Notes under the pieces: generated by a model
The model's database searches: none
What the model was told of the DNA's origin: nothing
What the model saw: the letters and a program-made list of their open reading frames with translations, nothing else
Source of the DNA: Balneolaceae bacterium UBA7797
GTDB lineage: Bacteria > Bacteroidota > Rhodothermia > Balneolales > Balneolaceae
NCBI GenBank assembly: GCA_002480645.1
Contig: DLCN01000032.1
Span: 7,873-71,872 of the forward strand
Direction: 5' to 3'
Length of the DNA stretch: 64,000 nucleotides
Program-made: the position numbers and the translations under genes
Part shown: in pieces, positions 16,763 to 25,627 of the stretch
How the letters are laid out: every line of letters starts with the position of its first letter
Position numbering within the stretch: position 1 is the first letter of the stretch

Positions 16763-17419
16763 ATGGATAATGCACATTTAACCCGAAAACAACAGGAATT
16801 TTTTTCTTACATCGTAGATTATAAAAAGGAATACGATGTTTGGCCAACCTATCGGGAGATCGCGGATCATTTTGGATACAAATCCCCCAATAGTGTAACG
16901 CAGAATATACAGGCGTTGCTTAAAAAGGGATTCCTTGTTAAAACCAATGATGAAGAATACGATCTGCCCAAAGATAAAAGAAGTTTGTTAGGTGATGAAT
17001 ACGAATCTGAAGGAATTCCTGTTCGTGGATTGATCGCTGCCGGATACCTTCAGGAGGCAGTAGAAGCCGATCTGGGCAATATTACTTTATCCACTCTCTT
17101 TCCAAATCTTGACAAATTGTTTGCACTTCGGGTAAGTGGGTTTAGCATGAAAGATGCTAATATATATGATGGAGATTTCGTGTTGTTGATGGATACCGAA
17201 TTAAAGAATGGTGAAATCGGTGCCGTACTTTATAATGGAGAAACAACACTCAAAAAAGTTTTCTGGGATGATAATGGCCTGCGATTAGAAGCGGCCAATG
17301 AAGACTATGATGATATCATCGTATCCCCCGATGTATTTGAAGAAGTTCGCATCATAGGAAAATACATAGGTCATGTAAACCGACAAGGATTCCAGCGGGC
17401 CCCCTCTAAAGTTGCTTAA
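16763..17419 (+). CDS. lexA: LexA SOS repressor
   Basis: This 218-residue protein has the two-domain LexA layout. Residues 1-66 are the winged helix-turn-helix, TRKQQEFFSYIVDY then TYREIADHFGYKSPNSVTQ. Residues about 85-205 are the S24 self-cleavage domain. The Ala-Gly scissile bond is at 93-94 in GLIAAGYL, the catalytic serine is Ser128 in SGFSMKDANIYDGD, and the general-base lysine is Lys164 in TTLKKVF. RecA-activated autocleavage derepresses DNA-repair genes. All catalytic residues are present, so it should be functional. No partner SOS gene (polymerase or imuA) follows. Confidence 0.93.
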   Translation: MDNAHLTRKQQEFFSYIVDYKKEYDVWPTYREIADHFGYKSPNSVTQNIQALLKKGFLVKTNDEEYDLPKDKRSLLGDEYESEGIPVRGLIAAGYLQEAVEADLGNITLSTLFPNLDKLFALRVSGFSMKDANIYDGDFVLLMDTELKNGEIGAVLYNGETTLKKVFWDDNGLRLEAANEDYDDIIVSPDVFEEVRIIGKYIGHVNRQGFQRAPSKVA

Positions 17420-17754
17420 TTTTTGTTTTTGAATAGAGTCAATTCTTAGGAACCGGCATCTATTCTGAATTGATTTAATTTCCTGATCGCTAATCCAAAA
17501 GACTGATTATCATTAATCTGTTACATTCTGGCTTCCGGTTTGAGAAAATGCATAGCCCGAAATCTTAGACTCGAACCGTATACTAAATAAACCGCTTCCT
17601 GAGTTGCGCCGCCTGATTTTGCTTTTGGTTGGTGTGTACCTGCAATTAATAAAATTATTGCCGTAAAAACGTTTTGATTTTTCTTTTTTTTGAAAACAAG
17701 AAAGCTTATCTTGTCAAGCTCTGATAAAATCGCAAAAAGAAATTTAAATTTATT
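17420..17754. other. Intergenic region upstream of rplU
   Basis: These 335 bases between lexA and rplU hold no recognised gene. A 102-codon minus-strand frame (17521-17829) overlaps rplU antisense and has no family match. The last 110 bases are A+T rich, with T-runs and a TATCTTGT element at about 17706-17713, and probably contain the ribosomal promoter and leader. Confidence 0.55.
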
Positions 17755-18237
17755 ATGTACGCGATCGTAGAAATTGGCGGCCATCAGTACAAAGTAGCTG
17801 AAAAAGATGTACTGTTTGTTGACAAACAAACCGCTGAGGATAACAAACTTACTTTTGATAAAGTCTTACTCGTTAAAGAAGACTCTGGTGTTAAAATTGG
17901 AACACCTGTTGTTGAAGGCGCAGAAGTTTCTGCTACTATTTTAGATACGGTAAAAGCAGACAAAGTTTTGGTATTCAAAAAGAAAAGAAGAAAAGGATAC
18001 CAGAAAATGAACGGTCATCGTCAGGTTATGTCACAGATCCAGATCGACGGCATTACTTTAGGTGGTACCACCAAAAAAGCTGCGCCTGCAAAGAAAGAAG
18101 AAAAAGTTGAAGCTGCTGCTGAAACTACCGATTTAAGTTCAATGACCGTTGCCGAATTAAAGGCATTGGCTAAAGAACGTGGCCTGGAAGGATACTCAAG
18201 CTTGAAAAAAGCTGAGCTGATCGAGGCTTTAAGTTAA
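17755..18237 (+). CDS. rplU: Ribosomal protein bL21 with C-terminal SAP/LEM-like extension
   Basis: Residues 1-102 are a normal bL21 (MYAIVEIGGHQYKV at the start, FKKKRRKGYQKMNGHRQ near 74-90), a 50S protein that contacts 23S rRNA. Beyond this the protein continues 58 residues. A lysine/alanine/glutamate linker (103-126) leads to a compact helical motif, LSSMTVAELKALAKERGLEG then KKAELIEAL (127-160). This resembles SAP, HeH or Rho-N type nucleic-acid-binding modules. A normal bL21 is about 100-105 residues. The gene is followed by rpmA after 30 bases, the standard pairing. Confidence 0.95.
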   Translation: MYAIVEIGGHQYKVAEKDVLFVDKQTAEDNKLTFDKVLLVKEDSGVKIGTPVVEGAEVSATILDTVKADKVLVFKKKRRKGYQKMNGHRQVMSQIQIDGITLGGTTKKAAPAKKEEKVEAAAETTDLSSMTVAELKALAKERGLEGYSSLKKAELIEALS

Positions 18238-18267
18238 AATTAATCATAGAAATTACAGGTATTACAA

Positions 18268-18525
18268 ATGGCACATAAGAAAGGTCAAGGTTCTACTAAA
18301 AACGGTCGTGATTCGGAAAGTAAACGACTTGGCGTAAAACGATTTGGCGGTGAATTTGTTCGTGCAGGCGGTATTATTATTCGTCAGCGCGGTACCAAAT
18401 TTCACCCTGGCAACAATGTTAAACGTGGCGGCGATGATACATTATTTGCCACTGCAGAAGGCACTGTTTCCTTTACCACTACTAAAGGTGGTCGTAAATT
18501 TGTTAATGTAGACGCTGCAAATTAA
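18268..18525 (+). CDS. rpmA: Ribosomal protein bL27
   Basis: The 85-residue protein starts MAHKKGQGSTKNGRDSESKR and contains RAGGIIIRQRGTKFHPG, both diagnostic of bL27. Its N-terminal tail reaches the peptidyl-transferase centre. The start is directly MAHKKG with no cleavable N-terminal extension like that of Firmicutes. It lies 30 bases after rplU and is followed by a strong terminator. Confidence 0.97.
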   Translation: MAHKKGQGSTKNGRDSESKRLGVKRFGGEFVRAGGIIIRQRGTKFHPGNNVKRGGDDTLFATAEGTVSFTTTKGGRKFVNVDAAN

Positions 18526-18545
18526 TTACAGATTTTATCTTTCTG

Positions 18546-18580
18546 AAGCCTTAATTCCGATCGGAGTTAAGGCTTTTTTT
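18546..18580 (+). terminator. Rho-independent terminator after rplU-rpmA
   Basis: A long hairpin pairs aagccttaattccga with tcggagttaaggctt, with one T-G wobble and essentially no loop mismatch. It is followed by a run of T. It lies 20 bases after the rpmA stop and just before the FAH-family gene. Confidence 0.9.
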
Positions 18581-18593
18581 ATATCTTTCAATT

Positions 18594-19244
18594 ATGAACT
18601 ATCCTGAATTAAAAGGCCTTGGCTTAACCGCCCACTCAGTTTTTTGTGTAGGAAGAAACTACTCGGAACACGCTAAGGAAATGGGGCACAATGTCTCGGA
18701 TGAACCAATCATCTTCCTGAAACCAATAAGTGCATTATGCGATTCGGGAAGTATTATCGAATTACCTGCAAAAAGCAACGAAGTACATCACGAAGCTGAA
18801 TTAGTGGTTGCGATAGGCAAGTCTGGTAAAAATATCCCGGAAAATAACGCCTCTACGTATGTTGCCGGGTTTGGTATCGGGATCGATTTTACAGCGAGAG
18901 ATCTTCAAAAAGTAGCAAAACAGAATGGGAATCCATGGTCCGTCGCAAAGGGCTTCGATCAGTTCGCGCCGGTAAGTACCTTTATTCCATTCACGGGTGG
19001 TGAAATACCGGATTTTGATATCCGGTTGGAAGTTAACGGAGAGCCCCGTCAATCTTCTAATACCAAGTACATGATCTTTAGTATTCCTGCATTGATCTCG
19101 TATTTATCCGAAATTTTTACCCTTCAGAAAGGGGATCTCATCTTTACCGGCACGCCATCCGGAGTATCAGCCATTCAAAGTGGAGATAAGATCAAGGCTA
19201 CTTTGGATCAGGATATAGCAACCGTAGAAGTTGAGATCAGATAG
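18594..19244 (+). CDS. Fumarylacetoacetate hydrolase family protein
   Basis: The 216-residue protein is the short, single-domain FAH type (YcgM/FAHD1-like). FCVGRNYSEHAKEMG lies near 18-32 and EPIIFLKP near 38. Metal ligands are in HHEAELVVAIG (Glu-x-Glu near 66-68) and GIDFTARDLQ (Asp near 98). ITKGDLIFTGTPSG-like sequence, here LQKGDLIFTGTPSGV, closes the site. Members cleave acylpyruvates or decarboxylate oxaloacetate; the exact substrate is unknown. Its stop TAG overlaps the GTG start of the M23 peptidase gene by one base, indicating translational coupling. Confidence 0.88.
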   Translation: MNYPELKGLGLTAHSVFCVGRNYSEHAKEMGHNVSDEPIIFLKPISALCDSGSIIELPAKSNEVHHEAELVVAIGKSGKNIPENNASTYVAGFGIGIDFTARDLQKVAKQNGNPWSVAKGFDQFAPVSTFIPFTGGEIPDFDIRLEVNGEPRQSSNTKYMIFSIPALISYLSEIFTLQKGDLIFTGTPSGVSAIQSGDKIKATLDQDIATVEVEIR

Positions 19245-21064
19245 TGCGTTTCTTTTCTTTACTATTCTTCATATTACTTTTTAACTCACCGTTGTTTGCC
19301 CAGATTGAAGGCTATCAATGGCCGGTTACTGTAAGCAAACACTTATCCGGTACTTTTGGTGAAACTCGTTCTGCTCATTACCATTCAGGTCTTGATATAA
19401 AGACCTGGGGAAGAGAAGGATACCCTGTCTATGCCTCAAAAAACGGGTATTTATCGCGGGTTGCGATCACTGCCCGGGGGTATGGCCGAGTCTTGTATTT
19501 AAAACATGAGGATGGCTATACTACTGTATACGCCCATCTTCAACGGTTCAGAAAAGACATACAGGATTATGTTGATTCGATCAGAGTTCATTCACATACT
19601 TTTGAAATTGAACTTTATCCGGATTCTGCACTTTTCAACTTTAAGCAGGGTGAATTGATCGGTTTCACAGGTTCTACCGGTATCGGTCCACCTCATCTCC
19701 ATTTTGAGATCCGGGACTCTCTTCAGCAACCATTAAATGCATTACAAGCAGGATTTAATATTAAAGATGATATACCGCCTACCATTTCTGCACTCCTAAT
19801 CATACCCGAATCACCAAAAAGCCGAATAAATGGATCTGCATATCCCGGCATATATTACCCGGAAGATCGCAGGGCTGATACGCTGAATTTTGGTTTGATC
19901 AAAGCAAATGAATTGGTTGGAATCACGATTTCAGCTTTTGATGGTGCCAATCAGGTTACCAATAAATATGCACCTTACACCATCACTTTGCGACAAAGTT
20001 CTGATACTCTGTTTCATGAGACGATCGACTCTTTCAATTTTGAAGAGGCGAATACCATGTTCTTAGATAGGATCGCCGCTTATGGAGCCAGCCGAAGATC
20101 CTTTCAACCGTTATATAAAAAAGACGGTCCGGATATCCCCTTCTATGATAAGGTCAAAAACAAGGGACTCATCACTCCAACAACTGACACCACAGGTTAT
20201 GAGATCATTACCACCGATTTTTTTGGGAATACCCGCATCTCAACGTTTCAGATGATCGCAGGTACTGATGAAACCGACATCACGAAGGAGATAAAATCAA
20301 ATCCCCGTAATTGGTATTGGAGGAATAACTGGACAGCACTGAGTAAAGACAGTGTACTTGACATCAGAGGGACCTTTGCAGGTTATTGGGATGATAAGTT
20401 TCAACAACAACTCCTTCATGTAGACAGTACTTACTTTCATACTGCACGGATCAACCCGGATAATTTCACCTCTTTTTATACCCCGGATAAAGATCTATTT
20501 GTTCGTTTTAAACCGCACACCTTCTTTGACACTCTCACGGTAGCACTAAATCATCGCATTGAAGAGCATTACCCGATCATTGAGATCCTTCCGGATGATC
20601 AACCGGCATTGAAAGCTATTGAACTTCAGTTTTATCTGGGAGAACATTTTGAGAAGGATAAGAATTACCGGCTTTTCCGATTAGACCGTTCCAGAAACAG
20701 ATTGAGCTATGTAGACTCTAAACTGATCGGGAGAACCATTCACGGTTATCCTTCAGGCACCGGTGAATTTGCTGTTATAGCTGACGATGCGCCACCGGTC
20801 ACCTATTTCCCGGCTTTGCTAGAGACCGATTATGGAGAGTGGAAAGTGGTGATGCGCGTGGAAGACGAACTATCCGGCATTGATTTCAAAAGGTCGGAAA
20901 TTCAGGTTAATGGGATACGGGGAATCACAGAATATGATTTTGAAGAGGATCTTCTGATCTATTTACATCCCGGTTTTAAACCTACATCCGGTAAATCCCT
21001 GGAGGTTCAGGTAATAGTTACCGACCACGCAGGGAATTCCGTTTTCCGAACATATCAGCTGTAG
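19244..21064 (+). CDS. Exported M23-family metallopeptidase
   Basis: The 606-residue protein begins with a GTG start and a signal peptide (1-20, ending PLFAQ). The LytM/M23 domain occupies about 25-165. The zinc ligands are intact: HYHSGLDI gives His47 and Asp51, and HLHFEIRD gives the His151/His153 pair. Active M23 enzymes cut peptidoglycan cross-bridges. Residues 170-606 are long, beta-rich and without a recognised domain, possibly Ig-like modules (GIDFKRSEIQVNGI near 545). The GTG start is forced by the signal peptide and overlaps the upstream stop. The gene's last ten bases overlap the convergent ridA gene. Confidence 0.88.
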   Translation: MRFFSLLFFILLFNSPLFAQIEGYQWPVTVSKHLSGTFGETRSAHYHSGLDIKTWGREGYPVYASKNGYLSRVAITARGYGRVLYLKHEDGYTTVYAHLQRFRKDIQDYVDSIRVHSHTFEIELYPDSALFNFKQGELIGFTGSTGIGPPHLHFEIRDSLQQPLNALQAGFNIKDDIPPTISALLIIPESPKSRINGSAYPGIYYPEDRRADTLNFGLIKANELVGITISAFDGANQVTNKYAPYTITLRQSSDTLFHETIDSFNFEEANTMFLDRIAAYGASRRSFQPLYKKDGPDIPFYDKVKNKGLITPTTDTTGYEIITTDFFGNTRISTFQMIAGTDETDITKEIKSNPRNWYWRNNWTALSKDSVLDIRGTFAGYWDDKFQQQLLHVDSTYFHTARINPDNFTSFYTPDKDLFVRFKPHTFFDTLTVALNHRIEEHYPIIEILPDDQPALKAIELQFYLGEHFEKDKNYRLFRLDRSRNRLSYVDSKLIGRTIHGYPSGTGEFAVIADDAPPVTYFPALLETDYGEWKVVMRVEDELSGIDFKRSEIQVNGIRGITEYDFEEDLLIYLHPGFKPTSGKSLEVQVIVTDHAGNSVFRTYQL

Positions 21065-21438
21065 GCAATGCAGCTGATTTCTACCAGCACATTTTTAGGC
21101 AGCGTTTGAACCGCTACTGTTTCCCTGGCTGGCGGGTCTGAATCAAAATAGCCACCATAAACCTCGTTTACCGCACCGAAATCATCCATAGTATCCAGAA
21201 ATATGGAGCATTTCACCACTTTAGAAAAATTGCTCCCTGCTGCTTCCAGTACTTTACCAAGATTCTTCATTACCTGTTCAGCTTGTTCAGCCGCTGTTTC
21301 TCCAACAATTTCCATCGTTTCCGGGTTAAGGGGAATTTGACCGGAACAGTAGATCATTCCGTTGCACGAAACGGCCTGACTGTAAGGCCCGATAGCAGCG
21401 GGTGCCTCTGTTGTAGAAATGATTTTTTTGCTACTCAT
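21055..21438 (-). CDS. ridA: RidA/YjgF enamine/imine deaminase
   Basis: The 127-residue protein matches RidA throughout. Landmarks are APAAIGPYSQAV near 12, YCSGQIPLNPET near 30, and QVMKNLGKVLEAAG near 58. PPARETVAVQTLPKNVLVEI near 100 includes the active-site arginine, and the closing glutamate is in VEISCIAY. RidA hydrolyses reactive 2-aminoacrylate and related enamines. The ATG at 21438 is preferred because GGAG lies about nine bases upstream. The alternative five codons earlier would include that site in the coding region. It overlaps the 3' end of the M23 gene by ten bases. Confidence 0.93.
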   Translation of the reverse strand: MSSKKIISTTEAPAAIGPYSQAVSCNGMIYCSGQIPLNPETMEIVGETAAEQAEQVMKNLGKVLEAAGSNFSKVVKCSIFLDTMDDFGAVNEVYGGYFDSDPPARETVAVQTLPKNVLVEISCIAYS

Positions 21439-21552
21439 TATATTGATCTCCAAACTAACTTAGTCTTCTAATTTATTGCAGAAAGTGCATTATATGGTTA
21501 CTTTCTAAAACTTGAAAAAGAAAATTAACTATACACTTTCAACACAGAAAAA

Positions 21553-22839
21553 ATGAATAAAAAAGCCTATAGCCTATTCTCAGCATTCATGGTAGCATTT
21601 CTGTTACTAAGCTGTACAGGAGACCCTTTAATCACTCCGATTCAGGAAGGCATTAACTCACAAAATTATGACGCTGCTATTGCAGCTGCTGACTCTGCGA
21701 TCGCACTTCAGCCACAAAGCGGTGTTGCTTACTACTACAAAGGGGTAGCTCTTGGCAAGAAAGCTGAAACCATTGACGAACCATCTGACCGACTCCCTGT
21801 TTACGAAGACATGCGCGAATCACTTGATGACGCGAAGCTTCTGTTTTCTGCTTCCACTGATAAACCCAAAGAAGCCGGACAGGTTACAAACCTGGTTTTA
21901 AGTACCTGGAGTACTGAGCACAATGCTGCGATCCCTTACGCAACCAACGATAGTGTAATGGCAACGGTTGAAAATCCACTTGAGCTGGCTATTGCCCATC
22001 TTGTGAACGCTGTGACCATCAACCCGGATAGTTTACTGTCTCATGATGTTTTAGCTCAGATCTATTACATGAACGATAATTATGAAGGTGCTGCTTCAGA
22101 AATGAGTAAAGTAATTGAACTTCAGGACTCTGCAGCCTCTTCAGAATATGACCGCCTTGGTTATTACCTGCTTCAATCCGGTCATGCCGACAAAGCGGTT
22201 GAAGCACTGGAAGAAGGCCTCGCATTATATCCTGACAGTGTAACACTGGTTCAAAAAATTGCAGATGCTTACTTCAAAATCGGTCGTGTTGATGACGCCC
22301 TTGTAACAGTTGAAAGACTGATAAAGAGTGATCCTAACAACGCTCAGTATCGCTTAGTTATCGGTTCTCAGCTCTATCAGCAAGTTCTGGATTTTGATGA
22401 TGTGGTTGACGAAAACAATGAGAAGATCGCTCAACTGGAAGAAGAAGGCGGTAACGAAGCAGAAATTGAGAAATTAAAAGCTGAAAACGCCGAATTAGAG
22501 ACCAAAATGGCTACTCTAACAGATCGTGCGGAACAAGCATTGCTAAAAGCTGTAGAACTCGATGATCAGCTATCCATGGCTTTTAATACACTTGGTGTAC
22601 TTTATCAGAATAAAGCTGCGGCGTTATTTGATGAAAGAAACAATACTTTGGATAATGACGAAGCAGACCGACTTGATGCACTTGCAAAAGACGAAGTACG
22701 CAAAGCTATGGGTTATTATGAAAAAGTGATCGAGATCAACCCTGACGATACCGTTACCTGGGAAACATTATTCCGTATTTATACCCTTCTTGACATGCGC
22801 GATGAAGCAGAAGAAGCGATGAATAAAGCCGGAATGTAA
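21553..22839 (+). CDS. TPR-repeat lipoprotein (first of a tandem pair)
   Basis: The 428-residue protein has a lipoprotein signal peptide, FMVAFLLLSCTGD, with the lipobox cysteine at 21. It contains several tetratricopeptide repeats: DAAIAAADSAIALQPQSGVA near 37, then ALEEGLALYPDSVTLVQKIA near 217, and KVIEINPDDTVTWETLF near 393. A charged coiled-coil stretch (about 290-330, with NEKIAQLEEEGG) interrupts the array. It would be a periplasmic, membrane-anchored protein-interaction scaffold. The next gene, 19 bases on, encodes a diverged copy with the same layout. Confidence 0.85.
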   Translation: MNKKAYSLFSAFMVAFLLLSCTGDPLITPIQEGINSQNYDAAIAAADSAIALQPQSGVAYYYKGVALGKKAETIDEPSDRLPVYEDMRESLDDAKLLFSASTDKPKEAGQVTNLVLSTWSTEHNAAIPYATNDSVMATVENPLELAIAHLVNAVTINPDSLLSHDVLAQIYYMNDNYEGAASEMSKVIELQDSAASSEYDRLGYYLLQSGHADKAVEALEEGLALYPDSVTLVQKIADAYFKIGRVDDALVTVERLIKSDPNNAQYRLVIGSQLYQQVLDFDDVVDENNEKIAQLEEEGGNEAEIEKLKAENAELETKMATLTDRAEQALLKAVELDDQLSMAFNTLGVLYQNKAAALFDERNNTLDNDEADRLDALAKDEVRKAMGYYEKVIEINPDDTVTWETLFRIYTLLDMRDEAEEAMNKAGM

Positions 22840-22858
22840 TTCACCGAAATCATTCTAT

Positions 22859-24028
22859 ATGAAAGTATTCACTATTACCCGACGGGCCGGCATTTTGCTT
22901 GCCCTCGGGTTTTTTTTCGCTTGTACAGCTTCTAAACCGGACGTTGACGATCTGATCAACTCCAACAACTTTGAAACTGCTTTATCGGTACTGGAAACTG
23001 AGATTACTGAAAACCCCGGTGACCCCAACTTGTATTATAAACAAGGCTTGGTAAACCTGATGTATTCAGAGCAATTTGAGGTTCCGGAACGATCTGAGTA
23101 CTACGAAAAAGCTATGGATGCTTTCACTACATCAATGGAGGCAGGTCTCGATTCTGCTAAAATTGATGAGATGCATTCTGAGATTAACACATACTGGGCT
23201 CAGGAGCATAATGCCGGAACTGCAGCGTATGAAGAAACAGATGGCGATAATTCGGTCAGCAGTGCTCATTTTAGCAATGCGATCATACTTAAGCCTCAGG
23301 AACTATCTTCCTACATCTCTCTTTCGACCACCCTTTATGCAAATGGCAAAATTGACGAAGCCATTGAAACACTGAATGTAGCGAAAGGCGTTGTATCCCC
23401 TGTTCCGGCAAAAATATATGAAAACCTCGGTTTCTTGTATTTACAAAGTGGGGATCCAAAACAATCGATCTTTTATTATGAACTGGCTAATAAAGATATC
23501 AGTTCAAACAAAAATATCGCATATGGTTTGGTTAACGCTTATATATCATCCGGCGACAGTGAGAAAGCCATTGAAATTCTGGGTGATCTTGCCGACCGGT
23601 TCCCAAATGATGCGGAGATACACAATGTATATGGAACTCAACTCTATAACATCACCATAGGAATTATGGATGATCTGGTTGATGCTTATGAGAATAATGA
23701 TGATGCATTGGCTGATCAGATCAGGTTTGAAGCAGAAGGAATGGGAGAAGAAACTGAAGTTCAGTTATTGAAAGCCCATCAATTAGATGCAACCAATACC
23801 GATTATCTTGAGAGTGTGGCTGTATTCTACAACAACATGACCGGGAAATACCTTGAGGCTGCTCAGTTTGCCGAAGGTAACGAAGTAAATGCATTAAAGA
23901 GTAAAGCACACACTACGCTTCAACTTGCTATCGATCATTATGAAAAACTGGAAGAACTGAATCCGCAAACAGATTCTTATTCTTCAGTTCTTGAAAATTT
24001 GAAAGCCTTAAAAGATTCCGGCTTATAA
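22859..24028 (+). CDS. TPR-repeat lipoprotein (second of a tandem pair)
   Basis: The 389-residue protein has a lipobox signal, LALGFFFACTAS, with the cysteine at 22, and TPR motifs (LSVLETEITENPGDPNLYYK near 41; IYENLGFLYLQSGDPKQSIF near 184; AIEILGDLADRFPND near 239). It shares layout and local sequence with its upstream neighbour, for example WAQEHNAGTAAYEE here and WSTEHNAAIPYATN there, so the pair arose by tandem duplication. Function unknown; a scaffold role in the envelope is likely. A terminator follows. Confidence 0.85.
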   Translation: MKVFTITRRAGILLALGFFFACTASKPDVDDLINSNNFETALSVLETEITENPGDPNLYYKQGLVNLMYSEQFEVPERSEYYEKAMDAFTTSMEAGLDSAKIDEMHSEINTYWAQEHNAGTAAYEETDGDNSVSSAHFSNAIILKPQELSSYISLSTTLYANGKIDEAIETLNVAKGVVSPVPAKIYENLGFLYLQSGDPKQSIFYYELANKDISSNKNIAYGLVNAYISSGDSEKAIEILGDLADRFPNDAEIHNVYGTQLYNITIGIMDDLVDAYENNDDALADQIRFEAEGMGEETEVQLLKAHQLDATNTDYLESVAVFYNNMTGKYLEAAQFAEGNEVNALKSKAHTTLQLAIDHYEKLEELNPQTDSYSSVLENLKALKDSGL

Positions 24029-24050
24029 AAATATTCATTACTCAGTTTTA

Positions 24051-24078
24051 AAGGCACCTTCTGGGTGTCTTTTTTTTT
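24051..24078 (+). terminator. Rho-independent terminator after the TPR lipoprotein pair
   Basis: The hairpin ggcacc-ttct-gggtgtc (one G-T wobble) is followed by a run of nine T. It begins 23 bases after the stop of the second TPR gene. Confidence 0.85.
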
Positions 24079-24223
24079 GAATAAGTGTTTAAAATCAGCC
24101 CTTCAGATCCGGTATATCTTTTGAATTTAGATCGAAATTCATCTACTAATTACTGCAAACTTTACTATCTTCGACAGGCGTAAAAAAGCGCTTTTCAAAT
24201 TAAAAAATTAAGAGACCTGCAAC

Positions 24224-25402
24224 ATGCGTAATGTAGTTATTGTATCAGCCAAGAGAACCCCAATCGGTGCATTTGGTGGAAGTTTAGCCTCCTATACCGC
24301 CCCTGAATTAGGCGCCGCTGCAATTTTTGAAGTAGTTAAATCTTCAGGGATTTCTATGGACATGGTTCAGGAAGTGGTAATGGGTAATGTATTAACCGCC
24401 GGAGTGGGCCAGGCTCCTGCTCGTCAGGCTGCCATTAAAGCCGGACTTTCTAATCTGACTCCATCTACCACCGTAAATAAAGTATGCGCATCGGGTATGA
24501 AAGCAATTATGATCGCTGCCGATCAGATCCGCTTAGGTGAAGCTGATGTAATTGTTGCAGGTGGGATGGAGAGTATGAGCAATGTCCCCTACTATTTACC
24601 AAAGCATCGATTTGGTTCTAAATATGGTCATGCGGAAGTGCAGGATGGCATAATGAAAGACGGTTTATGGGATGTCTACAATGATTATGCAATGGGTAAT
24701 GCCGCCGAATTATGTTCCAGCGAATGTAATATCAGCCGGGAAGCTCAGGACGAATACGCCATCGAATCCTACAAAAGAGCTATTCATGCTCATGAGAATG
24801 ATCTGTTTCGGGATGAAATGATCAAGATCCATGTGAAGGACCGTAAAGGGAATGTAACAGAGGTAGATAAAGACGAAGAATTAGATCGCGTAAACTTTGA
24901 CAAGATCCCGACCTTACGACCTGTATTTAACAGAGAAGGAACAGTAACTGCCGCAAATGCATCCAGTATTAATGATGGAGCTGCCGCTGTCTTATTGATG
25001 AGCGAAGAAAAAGCCAATGAACTTGGATTAAAACCACTGGCCAGAATCGTTAGTCAGGCAAGTGCCGCTAAAGCGCCAGAATGGTTCACAACCGCCCCAT
25101 CCGATGCCATGCCTATTGCCCTTAAAAGAGCAGGTTTAACCATTGACGACATCGATCTTTTTGAGATCAATGAGGCTTTTTCTGTGGTTGTTTTAGCAAA
25201 TAACGATATCCTTAAATTAGATCCTGCAAAGGTCAATGTTCGAGGTGGTGCGGTTAGTATCGGCCACCCCATCGGATGTTCCGGTGCCAGAATTATGGTG
25301 ACATTGGTTCATGCCCTTAACCAAACTGAAGGAAAATATGGTTGTGCAGGAATATGTAACGGAGGTGGCGGAGCATCAGCCATGGTAATAGAGCGGTTGT
25401 AA
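24224..25402 (+). CDS. atoB: Acetyl-CoA C-acetyltransferase (thiolase)
   Basis: The 392-residue thiolase has all catalytic residues: the acyl-accepting Cys88 in VNKVCASGMK, His348 in SIGHPIGCSGAR, and Cys378 in GICNGGGGAS. The covering-loop and substrate motifs, AGGMESMSNVPYYL near 109 and NDGAAAVLLMS near 245, are those of acetoacetyl-CoA thiolases. It either condenses two acetyl-CoA or cleaves acetoacetyl-CoA, closing the breakdown route that gcdH and the acyl-CoA dehydrogenases feed. It is flanked by a terminator upstream and a 225-base gap downstream, so it is probably monocistronic. Confidence 0.94.
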   Translation: MRNVVIVSAKRTPIGAFGGSLASYTAPELGAAAIFEVVKSSGISMDMVQEVVMGNVLTAGVGQAPARQAAIKAGLSNLTPSTTVNKVCASGMKAIMIAADQIRLGEADVIVAGGMESMSNVPYYLPKHRFGSKYGHAEVQDGIMKDGLWDVYNDYAMGNAAELCSSECNISREAQDEYAIESYKRAIHAHENDLFRDEMIKIHVKDRKGNVTEVDKDEELDRVNFDKIPTLRPVFNREGTVTAANASSINDGAAAVLLMSEEKANELGLKPLARIVSQASAAKAPEWFTTAPSDAMPIALKRAGLTIDDIDLFEINEAFSVVVLANNDILKLDPAKVNVRGGAVSIGHPIGCSGARIMVTLVHALNQTEGKYGCAGICNGGGGASAMVIERL

Positions 25403-25584
25403 AAAACAGCCGCTACTATTGACATTTTAGCCTGCTACGGGTATAATTCAATCAAGCTTTAACGAAATTCTATTTATATACAGCAAATAGCTACTATTCA
25501 CAATCAGCACAAGTCAACGACTTAACAGCTACGATAAGTTAAAGGTTAATTAAACACATCTCTATACGTTAATCGCTACGAAAC

Positions 25585-25597
25585 GCGGTATTACCGC
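25585..25597. promoter_or_regulatory. Short perfect palindrome upstream of porU
   Basis: gcggta-t-taccgc is a perfect 6-base inverted repeat with a one-base centre, 30 bases before the porU start. It could be a regulator half-site pair or a small mRNA hairpin. Length alone makes chance occurrence possible. Confidence 0.3.
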
Positions 25598-25627
25598 ATA
25601 CTGAAAATAGAATAGATTTAACACACA

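Noticed and set aside
17521..17829. A 102-codon minus-strand frame overlapping rplU, with a tRNA T-loop-like GGTTCGAGTC on that strand
   Set aside because: It is antisense to the rplU start and lacks a family match. No acceptor, anticodon or D-arm pairing could be built around the T-loop-like bases.
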